Assembly (NCBI GenBank): GCA_003565155.1
Contig: PXDB01000067.1
Location: forward strand, 1 to 47,323
DNA: 47,323 bases
Direction: 5' to 3'
DNA from: Nitriliruptoraceae bacterium
Lineage (GTDB): Bacteria; Actinomycetota; Nitriliruptoria; Nitriliruptorales; Nitriliruptoraceae
Below are positions 33,519-43,209 of the stretch, piece after piece. Below the pieces are notes generated by a model that was not told the origin of the DNA, searched no databases, and saw nothing but the letters and a program-made list of their open reading frames with translations. The position numbers and the translations under genes were made by a program. Numbering within the stretch: the first letter of the stretch is position 1; the number at the start of each line of letters is the position of its first letter.

Positions 33519-34999
33519 ACCCACGCCCCTTCCGGGACCATCTGCGCCTCCTGGCAGCCGACGGTGGTCGGCAGCACCTTGTCCGGGTTGGCCAGACCCG
33601 AGGGCTCCATCGCCGACCGCACGGCCTGCTGGAGCGCGAGGTCGTCGGCGGTGTAGACCTGGGAGAGGAAGTCACGTTTCTCGATGCCGACGCCGTGCTC
33701 ACCGGTGACGGTGCCATCGAGCGACAGGGCCGTGGTGACGATGTCGTGCCCGGCGGCGAACACCCGGTCGAGCACCCCCTCCTCCCGGCGGTCGAAGAGC
33801 ACGAAGGGGTGGAGGTTGCCGTCCCCGGCGTGGACGACGTTGAGGATGATCAACCCCTCCCGTTCCCCGATGGCGACCACCGCGTCGAGCATCTCCCCGA
33901 GCCGTGACCGCGGGACGACCACGTCCTGGAGGAAGAAGTCGGGCGCCTGCTTGGCGATCGCACCGGCCACGGCCTTCCGACCCTTCCAGATCCGTGCCCG
34001 CTGGTCGGCGTCCGCTGCACGGACCACCTCGGTGGCACCGTGCTGATCGGCGAGGCGCGCCGCGGTGTCCACCCCGGCGCTGACCCCGGCAGCCAGCCCC
34101 TCGTACTCCAACAGCAGCACGGCTGCTGCGTCGGTGGGGTAGCCGGCCTGGGCGTAGCCCTCCACCAGCGCGATGGCACGGGCGTCCATGAGCTCCACGG
34201 CGTCGGGGAGCCGATCGGAGGTGACCAGGGCCCCGACGGTGGCAGCGGCCGCGTCCAGGGTCGCGAAGCCGGCCAGCAGGGTGCCGACCGCCGGTGGTGC
34301 CGGCAGGAGTCGCAGCCAGGCGCCGACCACGATGCCGAGCGTGCCCTCCCCTCCGACGCTCACCCCACGCAGATCGAGGGCGTCCTGTTCCGGCAGCCGG
34401 CCGTCGAGCAGGTGCACCTCGCCGTCGGCGTCCATCAGCTCCACCGCCAGCACGTGCTGGCTCATCACCCCGTAGGTGAGCACGTGGATGCCACCGGCGT
34501 TGGTGGCGACGTTGCCGCCGAGGGTCGCGGCGATCTGGCTGGCCGGATCGGGCGCGAAGCGCAGGCCCTCGGCCGCGGCAGCACGCCCGAGCCGGGCGTT
34601 GACCAGCCCCGGCTCCACGTGGGCTCGCCGGTTGGCGACGTCGAGCGCCAGCAGCCGGTCCATCCGGGCGACGCTGATCACCAGCGGCCGGACGCCACCG
34701 ACACCGGTGGGTGTGGCGCCGCCGGCCAGCCCCGTCCCCGCGGCGCGGGGGGTGAAGGGCACGCCGTGGTCACGGCAGGCGGTGAGCACCGCCGCGAGCT
34801 CCTCACGGCTCCGGGGCAGCGCGATGGCCAGGGGGTCGGCGTTGAGGAAGGAGGCGTCACGCCGGTAGGTCGCCCGCGACAGGGCGGAGGTCCGCAGGCC
34901 GTCTTCGCCGAGGGTCCGCCCGAGGTCGGCGAGCAGTGCCTGCTCGGTGGGGGTCGGCACGGTGTCGCGCCGGGGGCGGGTCGCAGCTGCAGGGTCCAT
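33515..34999 (-). CDS. glcD: Glycolate oxidase / D-lactate dehydrogenase FAD subunit GlcD
   Basis: FAD-linked 2-hydroxy-acid oxidase, 494 residues. FAD_binding_4 domain with TPRAAGTGLAGGATP, VEPGLVNARLG, FAPDPASQIAATLGGNVATNAGG and SVGGEGTLGIV. FAD-oxidase C domain with HAGDGNLHP (catalytic His region) and DGTVTGEHGVGIEKR. The ATG at 34999 has AGGAG six bases upstream and lies 17 bases after the lutBA stop. GlcD proteins act on glycolate or D-lactate. In this lactate-centred operon D-lactate is at least as likely as glycolate. Confidence 0.92.
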   Translation of the reverse strand: MDPAAATRPRRDTVPTPTEQALLADLGRTLGEDGLRTSALSRATYRRDASFLNADPLAIALPRSREELAAVLTACRDHGVPFTPRAAGTGLAGGATPTGVGGVRPLVISVARMDRLLALDVANRRAHVEPGLVNARLGRAAAAEGLRFAPDPASQIAATLGGNVATNAGGIHVLTYGVMSQHVLAVELMDADGEVHLLDGRLPEQDALDLRGVSVGGEGTLGIVVGAWLRLLPAPPAVGTLLAGFATLDAAAATVGALVTSDRLPDAVELMDARAIALVEGYAQAGYPTDAAAVLLLEYEGLAAGVSAGVDTAARLADQHGATEVVRAADADQRARIWKGRKAVAGAIAKQAPDFFLQDVVVPRSRLGEMLDAVVAIGEREGLIILNVVHAGDGNLHPFVLFDRREEGVLDRVFAAGHDIVTTALSLDGTVTGEHGVGIEKRDFLSQVYTADDLALQQAVRSAMEPSGLANPDKVLPTTVGCQEAQMVPEGAWV

Positions 35000-35016
35000 C
35001 AACGCTCCTGTGGTGT

Positions 35017-37212
35017 CTAGGTGGCGACGGGCAGCCGACGCACCAGGTACTCGGCGAGGTGGAGGACCTCCACCCCACGTCCCGAGGCGTGCACGCCGCC
35101 GCGCAGGTGCAGGATGCAGCCCGGGTTGTCGGTGATCAGGATCGACGCAGCCGTCCGGTCGACGCAGCCGAGCTTGCGGTCCAGGATGCCGGCGGACAGC
35201 TCCGGGTTGCGGACCGAGGTCGATCCGCCGAACCCGCAGCACTCGCCCGCTTCCGGCAGCGGCACGACCGGCGCACCGGCCACGTCGCGCAGGAACGCCT
35301 CGATCGCCTCCCCGCGCCCCAGGGTGTTGGAGGCCTGGCAGAACCGGTGGACGGTGACGGGGGTCCGGTCACCGTCGTCCAGGCTGCCCGCCGGCAGGCG
35401 CCCCGGACCGCTGGCCAGGTAGCTGATCAGGTCGTAGGTACGCCCGGCGAGCTCCTGGGCGCGCTCCACCTCGACGGTGTCCCCGCGCAGCAGGTGCGGG
35501 GCGTCATGCGCCAGCATGGCCAGGCAGGAGGAGGCGGGGGTGACCACGTCCGCGCCGTCGGCCAACGCCGCCATGGTCTGGCGCACCATGTCGCGGGCGG
35601 TGTCCTGCTCGCCACTGTCGTAGGCCGGCAGGCCGCAGCAGTGCTGGTCGCGGGGGACGATGACCTGGGCGCCCGCCGCCCGCAGCAGCTTCGCCGCCGC
35701 GATGGGGATGCCCGGCGCCAGACGGTCGGACAGGCACTGCAGGAACAGCTGGACCTTGCGGCCGGCCAGCGGCTGGTCGGCCAGCCGGGGTGGTTCCTCG
35801 AGCCGACCCGGGCGCAGGGTGTCGCGCGCCGGCCGCAGCGGCACGGCCGGCGGCGTCCGCCACCCGATGCGCTCGGCCAACGGGCCACGCGAGGTGAGCG
35901 CGGATGGCACGGCCGTCACCCCGTCGCGTCGCAGCGGCGTGGTCACCACGCCCGCCACCCGCAGCCCGACATCCACGAGCCCGGGGTGCTGGAACGCCCG
36001 GAGCGCGGACCGGGTCACCCGGCCGGCGCTCCCGGCCGACTCGGAACGCGCCACGGTCTCGCGGACCTCGAGGATCTGGACCGGGAGCGGGATGTCGACC
36101 GGGCAGACCGTCGCGCAGGCCCCGCAGGACACACACAGCGACTGCGGGCCTGCCGCCGCCTCGATGCCGTGGTGGAAGCTGGTGTTCACCAGCCCGATCG
36201 CGCCGGTGTAGACGTGACCGAAGGCGTGGCCGCCCACGATGCCGTAGGGCGGGCACACGTCGGCGCAGGCGCCGCAGCGGATGCACCGCAGGGCGTCGGC
36301 GACGTCCGGGTCCTCGGCCATCGCGGTGCGCCCGTTGTCGAGCAGCACGATCAGCTGCTCCTGGCCGGGGCGCGGACCGGTGAGGAAGTTGGTGTAGACC
36401 GTGATCGGCTGGCCGGTCGCGGAGCGGCCGAGCAGGCGGACCTGGCGCATCGCGTCGGCGTAGGTGGGGAGCAGCTTCTCGATCCCGGCGGTGACCACGT
36501 GCAGCTGCGGCAGCGCCACCGACATGCGGTTGTTGCCCTCGTTGCACACCAGCATGATCGCGCCGCCCTCGGCGATGAGCGCGTTGGCCCCGGACAGCCC
36601 GACGCTGGAGGCCAGGAAGCGCTCCCGGAGCTCCGTGCGGGCGACCTTGACCATCCGGTCGATGTCGTCGGGGGGGAAGGGCCGGTCCAGTACCCGCTCG
36701 AACAGCCCCGCGACGGCGTGCCGGCGCTTGTGGATCGCCGGCATGACCAGGTGCGAAGGGGTCTCCTCCGCCAGCTGCAGGATCCACTCCCCGAGGTCGG
36801 TCTCGACGGGGGGGATGCCGGCGGCCTCGAGGTGGGCGTTGAGGCCGATCTCCTCGGAGACCATCGACTTGCCCTTGACCAGCAGGTCGGCGCCGGCAGC
36901 CTGCATGCGCTCGGTGATCAGCGCGTTGGCCTCACCGGGCGTCGCCACCCGGACCACCTCGGCACCCGCGGCGCGCGCGTTGGTGGTGAAGGTGTCGAGG
37001 TGGTGCTCCCAGTCCGCGAGCACCCCGTCCTTGATGCCCGCGAGCTCCGCGCGCAGCTCGTCGAAGCTGCGGCCCTCCTGCTGCTCGAGATCGGCGATGG
37101 CGGCGTCCCGGCTGTCACGCCAGCCCCGCTGGAAGGCCGTCAGCCCCCCGCGTACGTCCGGATCGGCGAGCGCGGTTGCGTAACGCTCCTCGAAGGGGCG
37201 AAGGGTGCTCAT
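35017..37212 (-). CDS. LutB-LutA fusion protein of the lactate utilisation complex
   Basis: 731 residues. The N-terminal half (about 70-300) is a LUD domain as in LutB/YkgF: LLVKGKSMVSEEIGLNAHLE, then LVCNEGNNRMSVALPQLHVV. Two 4Fe-4S motifs follow at 310-320 (CIRCGACADVC) and 360-370 (CVSCGACATVC). After a linker (about 380-490) the C-terminal half is LutA-like, with the two cysteine-rich CCG domains DQHCCGLPAYD and ECCGFGGSTSV. In Bacillus, LutA and LutB are separate chains. Here one protein would carry the iron-sulfur chain for L-lactate oxidation to pyruvate. The ATG overlaps the lutC stop (ATGA), with GAGGAG upstream. Confidence 0.9.
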   Translation of the reverse strand: MSTLRPFEERYATALADPDVRGGLTAFQRGWRDSRDAAIADLEQQEGRSFDELRAELAGIKDGVLADWEHHLDTFTTNARAAGAEVVRVATPGEANALITERMQAAGADLLVKGKSMVSEEIGLNAHLEAAGIPPVETDLGEWILQLAEETPSHLVMPAIHKRRHAVAGLFERVLDRPFPPDDIDRMVKVARTELRERFLASSVGLSGANALIAEGGAIMLVCNEGNNRMSVALPQLHVVTAGIEKLLPTYADAMRQVRLLGRSATGQPITVYTNFLTGPRPGQEQLIVLLDNGRTAMAEDPDVADALRCIRCGACADVCPPYGIVGGHAFGHVYTGAIGLVNTSFHHGIEAAAGPQSLCVSCGACATVCPVDIPLPVQILEVRETVARSESAGSAGRVTRSALRAFQHPGLVDVGLRVAGVVTTPLRRDGVTAVPSALTSRGPLAERIGWRTPPAVPLRPARDTLRPGRLEEPPRLADQPLAGRKVQLFLQCLSDRLAPGIPIAAAKLLRAAGAQVIVPRDQHCCGLPAYDSGEQDTARDMVRQTMAALADGADVVTPASSCLAMLAHDAPHLLRGDTVEVERAQELAGRTYDLISYLASGPGRLPAGSLDDGDRTPVTVHRFCQASNTLGRGEAIEAFLRDVAGAPVVPLPEAGECCGFGGSTSVRNPELSAGILDRKLGCVDRTAASILITDNPGCILHLRGGVHASGRGVEVLHLAEYLVRRLPVAT

Positions 37213-37808
37213 GGCGTCGGCTCCTCGGTCACAGGGTCGGTGCCGGTGAGCACCAGCACGTCGACCTCGTCCGGGCCCTGCACACCGATGGTCAGGCTGC
37301 GCTCGATGTCGGCGGTGCGGGACGGACCGGTCATCAGGGAGGCGAAGCTGGCCCGCCCGCTGCGCTCGGCCAGCCAGGCCGCGACGTCCTCGAGGCGGTC
37401 GACCACCACCTCGGCGGGCACCACCTGCACCAGGCGCTGGCACAGCATCGTGACCACCCGGTCCGCGAGCCCATGCTCGGCGACCAGCACGCTGCCGGTC
37501 TCCACCACCGCGAGCTCGCCCCCGACCACCGCGACCGGGACGTCGGCGACGTCGGCCGCAGGGTCCTCGTCACCGGGGACCACCACGGTGCAGCCCTCGG
37601 CCTCGAGTCGCATCGCCAGGGCGGGCTGTGTGGTGTGCAGGCTGGGTGCCACGGCGACCCGGTCGCTCAGACCGGCGGCGTGGGCAGCCACCTCCTCCCA
37701 GCCGGGGAGCTCGTGGTAGCTGCTCGCGGCCGCCTCCACCCGGGCGCGCAGCCGGGTCCGCCGTGCACTGTCGCGCCCGGTGTCGGTCCGGGGCCCGGAG
37801 GGGGTCAC
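37209..37808 (-). CDS. lutC: Lactate utilisation protein C (LUD domain)
   Basis: 199 residues, single LUD domain, third component of the LutABC complex for L-lactate oxidation. Visible blocks: the NAD- or substrate-pocket stretch [36 protein letters not shown] and [25 protein letters not shown] (split for length), the typical YKGG/LutC ending. The GTG start overlaps the lldP stop (GTGA) and its stop overlaps the lutBA start (ATGA). Confidence 0.92.
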   Translation of the reverse strand: MTPSGPRTDTGRDSARRTRLRARVEAAASSYHELPGWEEVAAHAAGLSDRVAVAPSLHTTQPALAMRLEAEGCTVVVPGDEDPAADVADVPVAVVGGELAVVETGSVLVAEHGLADRVVTMLCQRLVQVVPAEVVVDRLEDVAAWLAERSGRASFASLMTGPSRTADIERSLTIGVQGPDEVDVLVLTGTDPVTEEPTP

Positions 37809-39637
37809 GACGCGTCCCGATCGGAGTCGGTGCTCCGTGGCGACTGCGTCCCGCTGCTGCCGGGATCGAGGGTCGGCGCGAGGCGCCGTTCCCGTGCCGC
37901 CATCACCAGCAGCGTCGCAGCCAGCGCCAGGAGGATCGCCAGCATGACGGTCCCGGCGTTGGCACCGATCCCCCAGACGAGCAGGTAGGTGAAGGTCCCG
38001 GCGGCCAGGAGGTAGTAGGCGCACGGGATGGCCACCTTGCGCATCAGATCGCCCTCGCGTCCGACCAGGCCGACGGTGGCCGCGGCCGCCACCACGTTGT
38101 GGACGGTGAGCATGTTCCCGGCAGCTCCTCCCACGGCCTGTGCAGCGACCACGGGCACCGTAGCGACCCCGATGCCCTCGGCGGTGGCGAACTGGAACTG
38201 GGAGAACATGATGTTGCTGATGGTGTTGGAACCGGCGGCGAAGGCACCGAGCGCGCCGACCACCGGCGCGACCAGGGGCCAGGCGGAGCCGACGGCGGTA
38301 GCGGCACCCTCGGCCAGGGTCAGCGGCATCGACGCCAGCTCACCGGTGGAGAAGTCGGTCCCGGAGTTGATGAAGATCCGGACCAGCGGCACCGCGATCA
38401 GCATCGCCGGCGCCGCCTTGACGATCTGCTTGCCGGCGGTGCGCCACGCCAACGTGATCTCTGAGCCGCGCATCCGGTGCAGCGGGTAGCTGACGACCAC
38501 GGCGACCAGGAAGACGAAGCCCGGCAGGTAGAGGAACTGGAACCCGGCGTTGAGGCCCTGACCGAAGATGTCGGACCAGGTGGGGTTGACGCCCTGCAGC
38601 GCCGACTGGACGCCGAGCTCGGGGATCCTGGTGACCACCAGGATGGCGGCGAGGACGCCGTAGGGGGCCCAGGCACGAGCGGTACCGATCGACTGCCGCG
38701 GTGCCGCTTCGTCGGGCGTGAGATCCCCCATCCAGTTGTCGACCCAGCTCTCGCGCGGGGCGAACTCCCACGCCTCCTTGGGCTGCAGGAAGCCCTTGCG
38801 GGTCGCGGTGATCACGATGGCCAGGCCGATGAGCCCACCGAACAGCGAGGGGAACTCCGGGCCGAGCAGCCACGCGGTCAGCCAGTAGGGCACGATCATG
38901 GCGGCGGCGGCGAAGAGCGCGAAGGGCCAGATCGCCAGGCCCTCGCTGAAGCGCTTGTTCGGCCCGAAGAAGCGGGTGAGCAGCCCGACCATGAACAGCG
39001 GCACCAGCAGCCCGACCACCGCATGCACCGTGGCCGCCGCAAGGGCGACCTCCCCGAGGTAGGCGTCGAGGCTGCCGCCGTTGGCGGTGATGGCCTCCTC
39101 GGCGGCGGTCCCGCTGAGCCCGCTGTTCACCCCGATGATGATCGGCGTGCCGAGCGCCCCGAAGGTCACCGGGGTGGACTGGATGATCAGCCCGCTCATG
39201 ACCGCGGCCATGGCCGGGAACCCGAGGGCGAGCAGCAGCGGTGCGGCGACGGCAGCGGGTGTCCCGAACCCGGAGGCACCCTCGATGAAGGAGCCGAACA
39301 GCCACGCGATGATGATCACCTGCACCCGCCGGTCCGGGCTGATGCGGGTGAAGCCCGCCCGGATCGACTGCATCGCGCCGGAGGCGTTCAGCGTGGCCAG
39401 CAGCAGCAACGCCCCGAAGACGATGTAGAGGATGTCGAGGGAGATGCCGAGCCCCTCGATCACCGACGCGGCGATCGCGATCGGCTCCACGTCCCACACC
39501 AACCAGGCGACGAGCGCGGTGACCACGAAGCCGACGGCCATCCCGTCACGGGCGGGCCATCGGAAGCCGACCATCAGCACACCGATCGTCAGGATCGGGA
39601 GGAAGGCGAGCAGGCTCAGGACAGCGAGGTTCTCCAC
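37805..39637 (-). CDS. lldP: L-lactate permease
   Basis: LctP/LldP-family proton-lactate (and glycolate) symporter, 610 residues, with about fourteen membrane helices. Family landmarks: [58 protein letters not shown] and [21 protein letters not shown] soluble loop around 300-340 ([18 protein letters not shown]) is present as in relatives. The GTG start has AGGGAG eight bases upstream. First gene of a six-gene operon, so transport, both lactate oxidation systems and glycolate oxidation are co-expressed. Confidence 0.95.
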   Translation of the reverse strand: MENLAVLSLLAFLPILTIGVLMVGFRWPARDGMAVGFVVTALVAWLVWDVEPIAIAASVIEGLGISLDILYIVFGALLLLATLNASGAMQSIRAGFTRISPDRRVQVIIIAWLFGSFIEGASGFGTPAAVAAPLLLALGFPAMAAVMSGLIIQSTPVTFGALGTPIIIGVNSGLSGTAAEEAITANGGSLDAYLGEVALAAATVHAVVGLLVPLFMVGLLTRFFGPNKRFSEGLAIWPFALFAAAAMIVPYWLTAWLLGPEFPSLFGGLIGLAIVITATRKGFLQPKEAWEFAPRESWVDNWMGDLTPDEAAPRQSIGTARAWAPYGVLAAILVVTRIPELGVQSALQGVNPTWSDIFGQGLNAGFQFLYLPGFVFLVAVVVSYPLHRMRGSEITLAWRTAGKQIVKAAPAMLIAVPLVRIFINSGTDFSTGELASMPLTLAEGAATAVGSAWPLVAPVVGALGAFAAGSNTISNIMFSQFQFATAEGIGVATVPVVAAQAVGGAAGNMLTVHNVVAAAATVGLVGREGDLMRKVAIPCAYYLLAAGTFTYLLVWGIGANAGTVMLAILLALAATLLVMAARERRLAPTLDPGSSGTQSPRSTDSDRDAS

Positions 39638-39757
39638 GGTGCGATCTCCCTGGTACGGCGACCCCGGCCCTCTCCCGCCCGACGCCCGCTGCGGGGGCTG
39701 TGGGGCGTGCCGGAGTGGGGTGGACCCTCGGGCACCGCGCACGGAGGGCACACCGCT

Positions 39758-39782
39758 CTTCGGCCCCGATGATGGGCCGAAG
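39758..39782. repeat. 9-bp inverted repeat upstream of lldP
   Basis: Arms CTTCGGCCC (39758-39766) and its complement 39774-39782 with a 7-base loop, 121 bases before the lldP start. It may be a leader hairpin of the lldP message or an operator. Confidence 0.5.
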
Positions 39783-39800
39783 GTCCCACGTGACCGATGC

Positions 39801-39837
39801 CCCCAGCTCGCGGACGACCAACGGCCCCAGCTTGCGG
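39801..39837. repeat. 13-bp direct repeat upstream of lldP
   Basis: CCCCAGCTCGCGG (39801-39813) and CCCCAGCTTGCGG (39825-39837): one mismatch, spacing 24 bases, a little over two helix turns. Spacing and position suit a tandem regulator site for the lactate/glycolate operon. Confidence 0.45.
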
Positions 39838-39924
39838 GACCGTCCGACCCTGGCGTGCAGCGGCCACCGCTGCAGGTCCTCCACACCCACGCGCCTGGAG
39901 GCGAGCGTCCCGCGCTCCCTCCGC

Positions 39925-39949
39925 GCGTATGACCGCATAGGTAATACGC
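39925..39949. promoter_or_regulatory. 25-bp dyad operator candidate
   Basis: GCGTAT-N-ACC-N5-GGT-N-ATACGC: nine of ten positions in each half-site are mirrored. It is the most AT-rich stretch of the divergent region, 94 bases ahead of the photolyase ATG and 288 ahead of lldP. TAGGTA or TAATAC inside it could be a plus-strand -10 box, so a repressor or MerR-type activator may act here. The bound protein is unknown. Confidence 0.5.
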
Positions 39950-40042
39950 CGGGACCGCCGGATGGCGTCCCGCACCTCGCCCTTCCAGCGCGTCCGGCCA
40001 GTAGCGACGCTCCGAACGCAGGCGACAGCCGAAGGAGGCGCG

Positions 40043-41536
40043 ATGCGGACGGTGTGGGTGTGGGGCGACCAGCTCAACCGCGATCTGGCACACCTGCGCG
40101 GGACCACGCCCGCGGACACCCGCGTGCTCCTGGTCGTCAGCACCGCCAAGCTGACCGAGCGCCGCTGGCACGTGCAGAAGGCCCACCTCGTGGTCTCCGC
40201 GATGCGCCACTTCGCCGCCGAGCTCGAGGACCGCGGCTACGAGGTGGACCTGCGGCGCGCGGAGAGCCTGCGCGCCGGGTTCACCGCCCACGTCGAGGAG
40301 TACGCACCGACCGAGGTGCGGGCCATGGAACCTGCGAGCCTGCCCGGGCGGCGCCTCCTCGACGACCTCGACGTCGAGGTGCTGGACAACGATCACTTCC
40401 TGTGCCACTGGCGGGAGTTCAACGACTGGGCCGGGGACCGCGAGCGGGTGAAGATGGAGGACTTCTACCGCTGGCGCCGCCGCAGCAGCGGCGTGCTCAT
40501 GGACGGTGAGGAGCCGGTCGGCGGACGCTGGAACTACGACCACGACAACCGCGAACCGCCCACCGACGATCTGGCCGCCACCGCGCCGACGCCGGTGCGT
40601 TCCGCGCTCGACGACATCGACCGGGACACCCTGGAGCACTGGCTGCCCGACGGCCTGTACGGCGCACCTCCCGACGGCACCTGGGCGACCACCCGCCGCC
40701 GGGCGCTGGCACGGCTGCGGCACTTCATCGACCACGCGCTCCCCGGCTTCGGTGACCACCAGGACGCGATGGTCACCGGCGCCTGGTCACTCAACCACTC
40801 CTTGCTCTCCCACGCCCTCAACCTCGGCCTGCTGCACCCCCGCGAGGTCATCGAGGCGGCCGAGGAGGCCTACCACGCCGGCCACGCACCGTTGAACGCC
40901 GTGGAGGGCTTCATCCGCCAGATCCTCGGGTGGCGGGAGTTCATCTGGGGGGTCTACCACCGGTGGATGCCGGGCTGGCTGGACGAGAACCACCTCGGCG
41001 CGGACCTAAAGGTCCCCCCCGTCTTCACCGGCGAGGCGGACACCGACATGGCGTGCGTCGCCGACACGGTGCGCTCGATCCACGACCACGCCTACGCCCA
41101 CCACATCCAGCGGCTGATGGTGCTCGCGAACCTCGCCACCAGCGCCGGGGTGGACCCGAAGGCCTTCACCGCGTGGATGCAGGGTGCCTTCGTCGACGCC
41201 TACGAGTGGGTGATGGTCCCCAACGTGATCGGCATGGGCACCTTCGCCGACGGCGGGCGGATGTCGACCAAGCCCTACGTTGCCGGCGGGGCCTACATCG
41301 ACCGGATGAGCGACCACTGCGGCGGGTGCCGCTACGACCGCTCGAAGCGCAGCGGGGAGGACGCCTGCCCCTTCACCACCCTGTACTGGGACGTCCTGGA
41401 CCGCAACCGGGACGTGCTGGCGGGCAACCACCGCATGGGCCGGCAGTTCCACACCCTGGACCGGCTGGGTGACCTCGATGCCCTGCGTGAGCGGGCGGTG
41501 GAGGTGCGCCGGCTGCTCGGCGAGGGGCAGCTGTAG
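40043..41536 (+). CDS. phrB: Iron-sulfur cryptochrome/photolyase (FeS-BCP, (6-4) photolyase type)
   Basis: Flavin DNA photolyase of the prokaryotic iron-sulfur class, 497 residues. It opens with [10 protein letters not shown], the DQLN hallmark of this class. Four cysteines match the 4Fe-4S ligands of Agrobacterium PhrB: 338, 426, 429 and 442, with identical spacing of 88, 3 and 13. [16 protein letters not shown] and the [16 protein letters not shown] block line the FAD pocket. The ATG has AAGGAGG five bases upstream; the frame runs further up without homology. Expected role: light-driven repair of (6-4) photoproducts. It is divergent from the lactate operon and stands alone. Confidence 0.95.
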   Translation: MRTVWVWGDQLNRDLAHLRGTTPADTRVLLVVSTAKLTERRWHVQKAHLVVSAMRHFAAELEDRGYEVDLRRAESLRAGFTAHVEEYAPTEVRAMEPASLPGRRLLDDLDVEVLDNDHFLCHWREFNDWAGDRERVKMEDFYRWRRRSSGVLMDGEEPVGGRWNYDHDNREPPTDDLAATAPTPVRSALDDIDRDTLEHWLPDGLYGAPPDGTWATTRRRALARLRHFIDHALPGFGDHQDAMVTGAWSLNHSLLSHALNLGLLHPREVIEAAEEAYHAGHAPLNAVEGFIRQILGWREFIWGVYHRWMPGWLDENHLGADLKVPPVFTGEADTDMACVADTVRSIHDHAYAHHIQRLMVLANLATSAGVDPKAFTAWMQGAFVDAYEWVMVPNVIGMGTFADGGRMSTKPYVAGGAYIDRMSDHCGGCRYDRSKRSGEDACPFTTLYWDVLDRNRDVLAGNHRMGRQFHTLDRLGDLDALRERAVEVRRLLGEGQL

Positions 41537-41565
41537 CCGAACCCGACCCGGAGCGTCTGCACCCG

Positions 41566-41581
41566 GCCGGTCCGGACCGGC
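41566..41581. repeat. 16-bp perfect palindrome after the photolyase gene
   Basis: GCCGGTCCGGACCGGC, lying 29 bases after the photolyase stop in the 164-base gap to the convergent acyltransferase gene. It may act as a transcription end for both strands. A small GCTGG/CCAGC hairpin lies further on; nothing else stands out. Confidence 0.4.
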
Positions 41582-41700
41582 GAGGTGGTCGACACCGACA
41601 CCCTGCGCCCCCTACCGGCGCCGCTCTACCTCCTACCGGTCGGCTCCCCAGCCGGGTGAGTCGCTGGGGTCCAGCCGCGGCAGCGGCCCTCGACGGCACG

Positions 41701-43050
41701 TCAGGCCCCCAGCTCCTCCACCACCAGCTCGAACTCCGAGGCCACGTGCGCGAGGACCTGTTCCGGGTCGGGGGTGATGGCCGCGTCGGTGACCAGGCCG
41801 GGGAAGATCTGGCCGTTGACGCTCACGAAGGCGGCGCTGAGGTTGAGGTGCGCGGTCATGCCGCCCCACCCGATGGTGCCGAGCAGCTGCGACCCGCCGA
41901 TGTGCAGGGGCAGCTGCGGGCCCGGCACGTTGGTGAGCACCCCGGTGGAGCGCAGCTGGTTCAGCCGGTGGATGCCCCGTTCGACCACCGGCGTGAACAT
42001 CGTGGTGGTGACGATCAGCATGCGGGACACCACGGGTGCGGGCGAGTCCTTCAGCTCCTGCATCCGGTCGTGCAGGATCGCGAGCCGTTCCCGGGGGTCG
42101 TCGCTGGCCACGGGCAGCTTCAGCGGCAGCAGCCCGATGCGGTTGCCGAGGTTGCGGGGCAGCGGCCGTCCCGGGCGGCGCAGGTTGACCGGGATCATCA
42201 TGGCGATGTCGTCGACCATCGCGTCCCGGTCGGCGAGATAGCGGTGCAGCGCGCCGCTCATCACGGTCAGGACCACGTCGTTGACCGTGGCGTCGTTCGC
42301 GCGCGCGATCCGCTTCACCTCGGCGAGGTCGAAACCGTCGGGGTCCCAGGCCATCCGCTTCGTGCCGTCCGGGGTGCCCTGCAGCACCGTGCGCTGGACC
42401 ATCTGCGGGGCCAGCAGGCGGCCGGCCCACTCGGCCATCTCCGCGCCGTCGCGGGCGACGTCCTTGAGCTCACCCGGGTGGAGCGCGAGGTGGGCCCCCT
42501 TGGCGAACAGCTGCGTCCCGGTCCCGAAGGCGTTACTGACCAGATCGGCGATGGAACGGTCCTGGACGGACACGGTCATGGGGTCGAACTCGTCCACCAC
42601 CGTCAGTAGCAGGGCCATCATCGCGAGCCCGTCACCGATGGAGTGGTGGATGCGGACGTGGATCGCGCCCCCGTCACCGCGGTAGCCCTGGAGCACGCTG
42701 ACGTGCCACAGCGGGCGCGTACGGTCCAGCGGGATGGTGCGCTCCTCGCTGCACCACTCCTGCAGCGTGGCCTGGTCACCGGGCGCGGGGAGCCGGTGCT
42801 CGGAGATGTGCACGTCGAGGTCGAAGTCCGGGTCGTCCACCCACAACGGCATGAGGCCGGGCAGGCGTGACGGGACGATCCGCTGCCGCATGATCGGGTG
42901 CCGGTCGAGGAGGCGCTCCTGGAACCGTGCGCGCAGCAGCTCCACATCCACGGGCCGGTCGTACCACATGATCGACGAGATGGTCATCGGGTTGACCCGG
43001 TTCTCGCCGAGGTACCAGACGGCATCGCCCGGTGACATCCGCCTGGACAT
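41701..43050 (-). CDS. Wax ester synthase / diacylglycerol acyltransferase (WS/DGAT family)
   Basis: Bifunctional acyl-CoA:alcohol / diacylglycerol acyltransferase of the storage-lipid type, 449 residues. Catalytic motif HHSIGDG at 135-141 (HHxxxDG). The N-terminus MSRRMSPGDAVWYLGE matches the family opening (MsxxDxxFLxxE). NATVNDVV-type helix (ANDATVNDVVLTVMSGALHRYL), PVNLRRPG and the late TNVPGPQLPLHIGG block are all present. I chose the ATG at 43050 because GAGAGG lies six bases before it; GTG two codons earlier is possible. It is followed by no partner gene. It may make wax esters or triacylglycerol; the relative activity cannot be told. Confidence 0.92.
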   Translation of the reverse strand: MSRRMSPGDAVWYLGENRVNPMTISSIMWYDRPVDVELLRARFQERLLDRHPIMRQRIVPSRLPGLMPLWVDDPDFDLDVHISEHRLPAPGDQATLQEWCSEERTIPLDRTRPLWHVSVLQGYRGDGGAIHVRIHHSIGDGLAMMALLLTVVDEFDPMTVSVQDRSIADLVSNAFGTGTQLFAKGAHLALHPGELKDVARDGAEMAEWAGRLLAPQMVQRTVLQGTPDGTKRMAWDPDGFDLAEVKRIARANDATVNDVVLTVMSGALHRYLADRDAMVDDIAMMIPVNLRRPGRPLPRNLGNRIGLLPLKLPVASDDPRERLAILHDRMQELKDSPAPVVSRMLIVTTTMFTPVVERGIHRLNQLRSTGVLTNVPGPQLPLHIGGSQLLGTIGWGGMTAHLNLSAAFVSVNGQIFPGLVTDAAITPDPEQVLAHVASEFELVVEELGA

Positions 43051-43209
43051 CCCCACCCTCTCCTGTCACGCCGCGGTCACCCACGACCGTCTCCCGGCTA
43101 CAGCTTACGGCCCCTGACGTCGGCGCAGAAGCTACGGCGCACCAACGTGTCGGGACAGTGCCGGGTGTCCCGCGGGCAGGGCCGGTCGACCCCTGCAGGA
43201 CCGGGCCCC

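Larger units (their letters stand above)
39638..40042. other. Divergent 405-bp control region between lldP and the photolyase gene
   Basis: No convincing gene. It holds a 9-bp hairpin at 39758-39782, a 13-bp direct repeat at 39801-39837 and a 25-bp dyad at 39925-39949, the only AT-rich patch. Ribosome sites for both flanking genes lie at its ends. No clear -35/-10 pair for the lldP operon was found by eye. Confidence 0.6.

Noticed and set aside
34936-37719. A 927-codon plus-strand open frame opposite lutBA and lutC
   Set aside because: Composition is G/V/H/Q-rich antisense noise; lutBA and lutC are unambiguous on the other strand.
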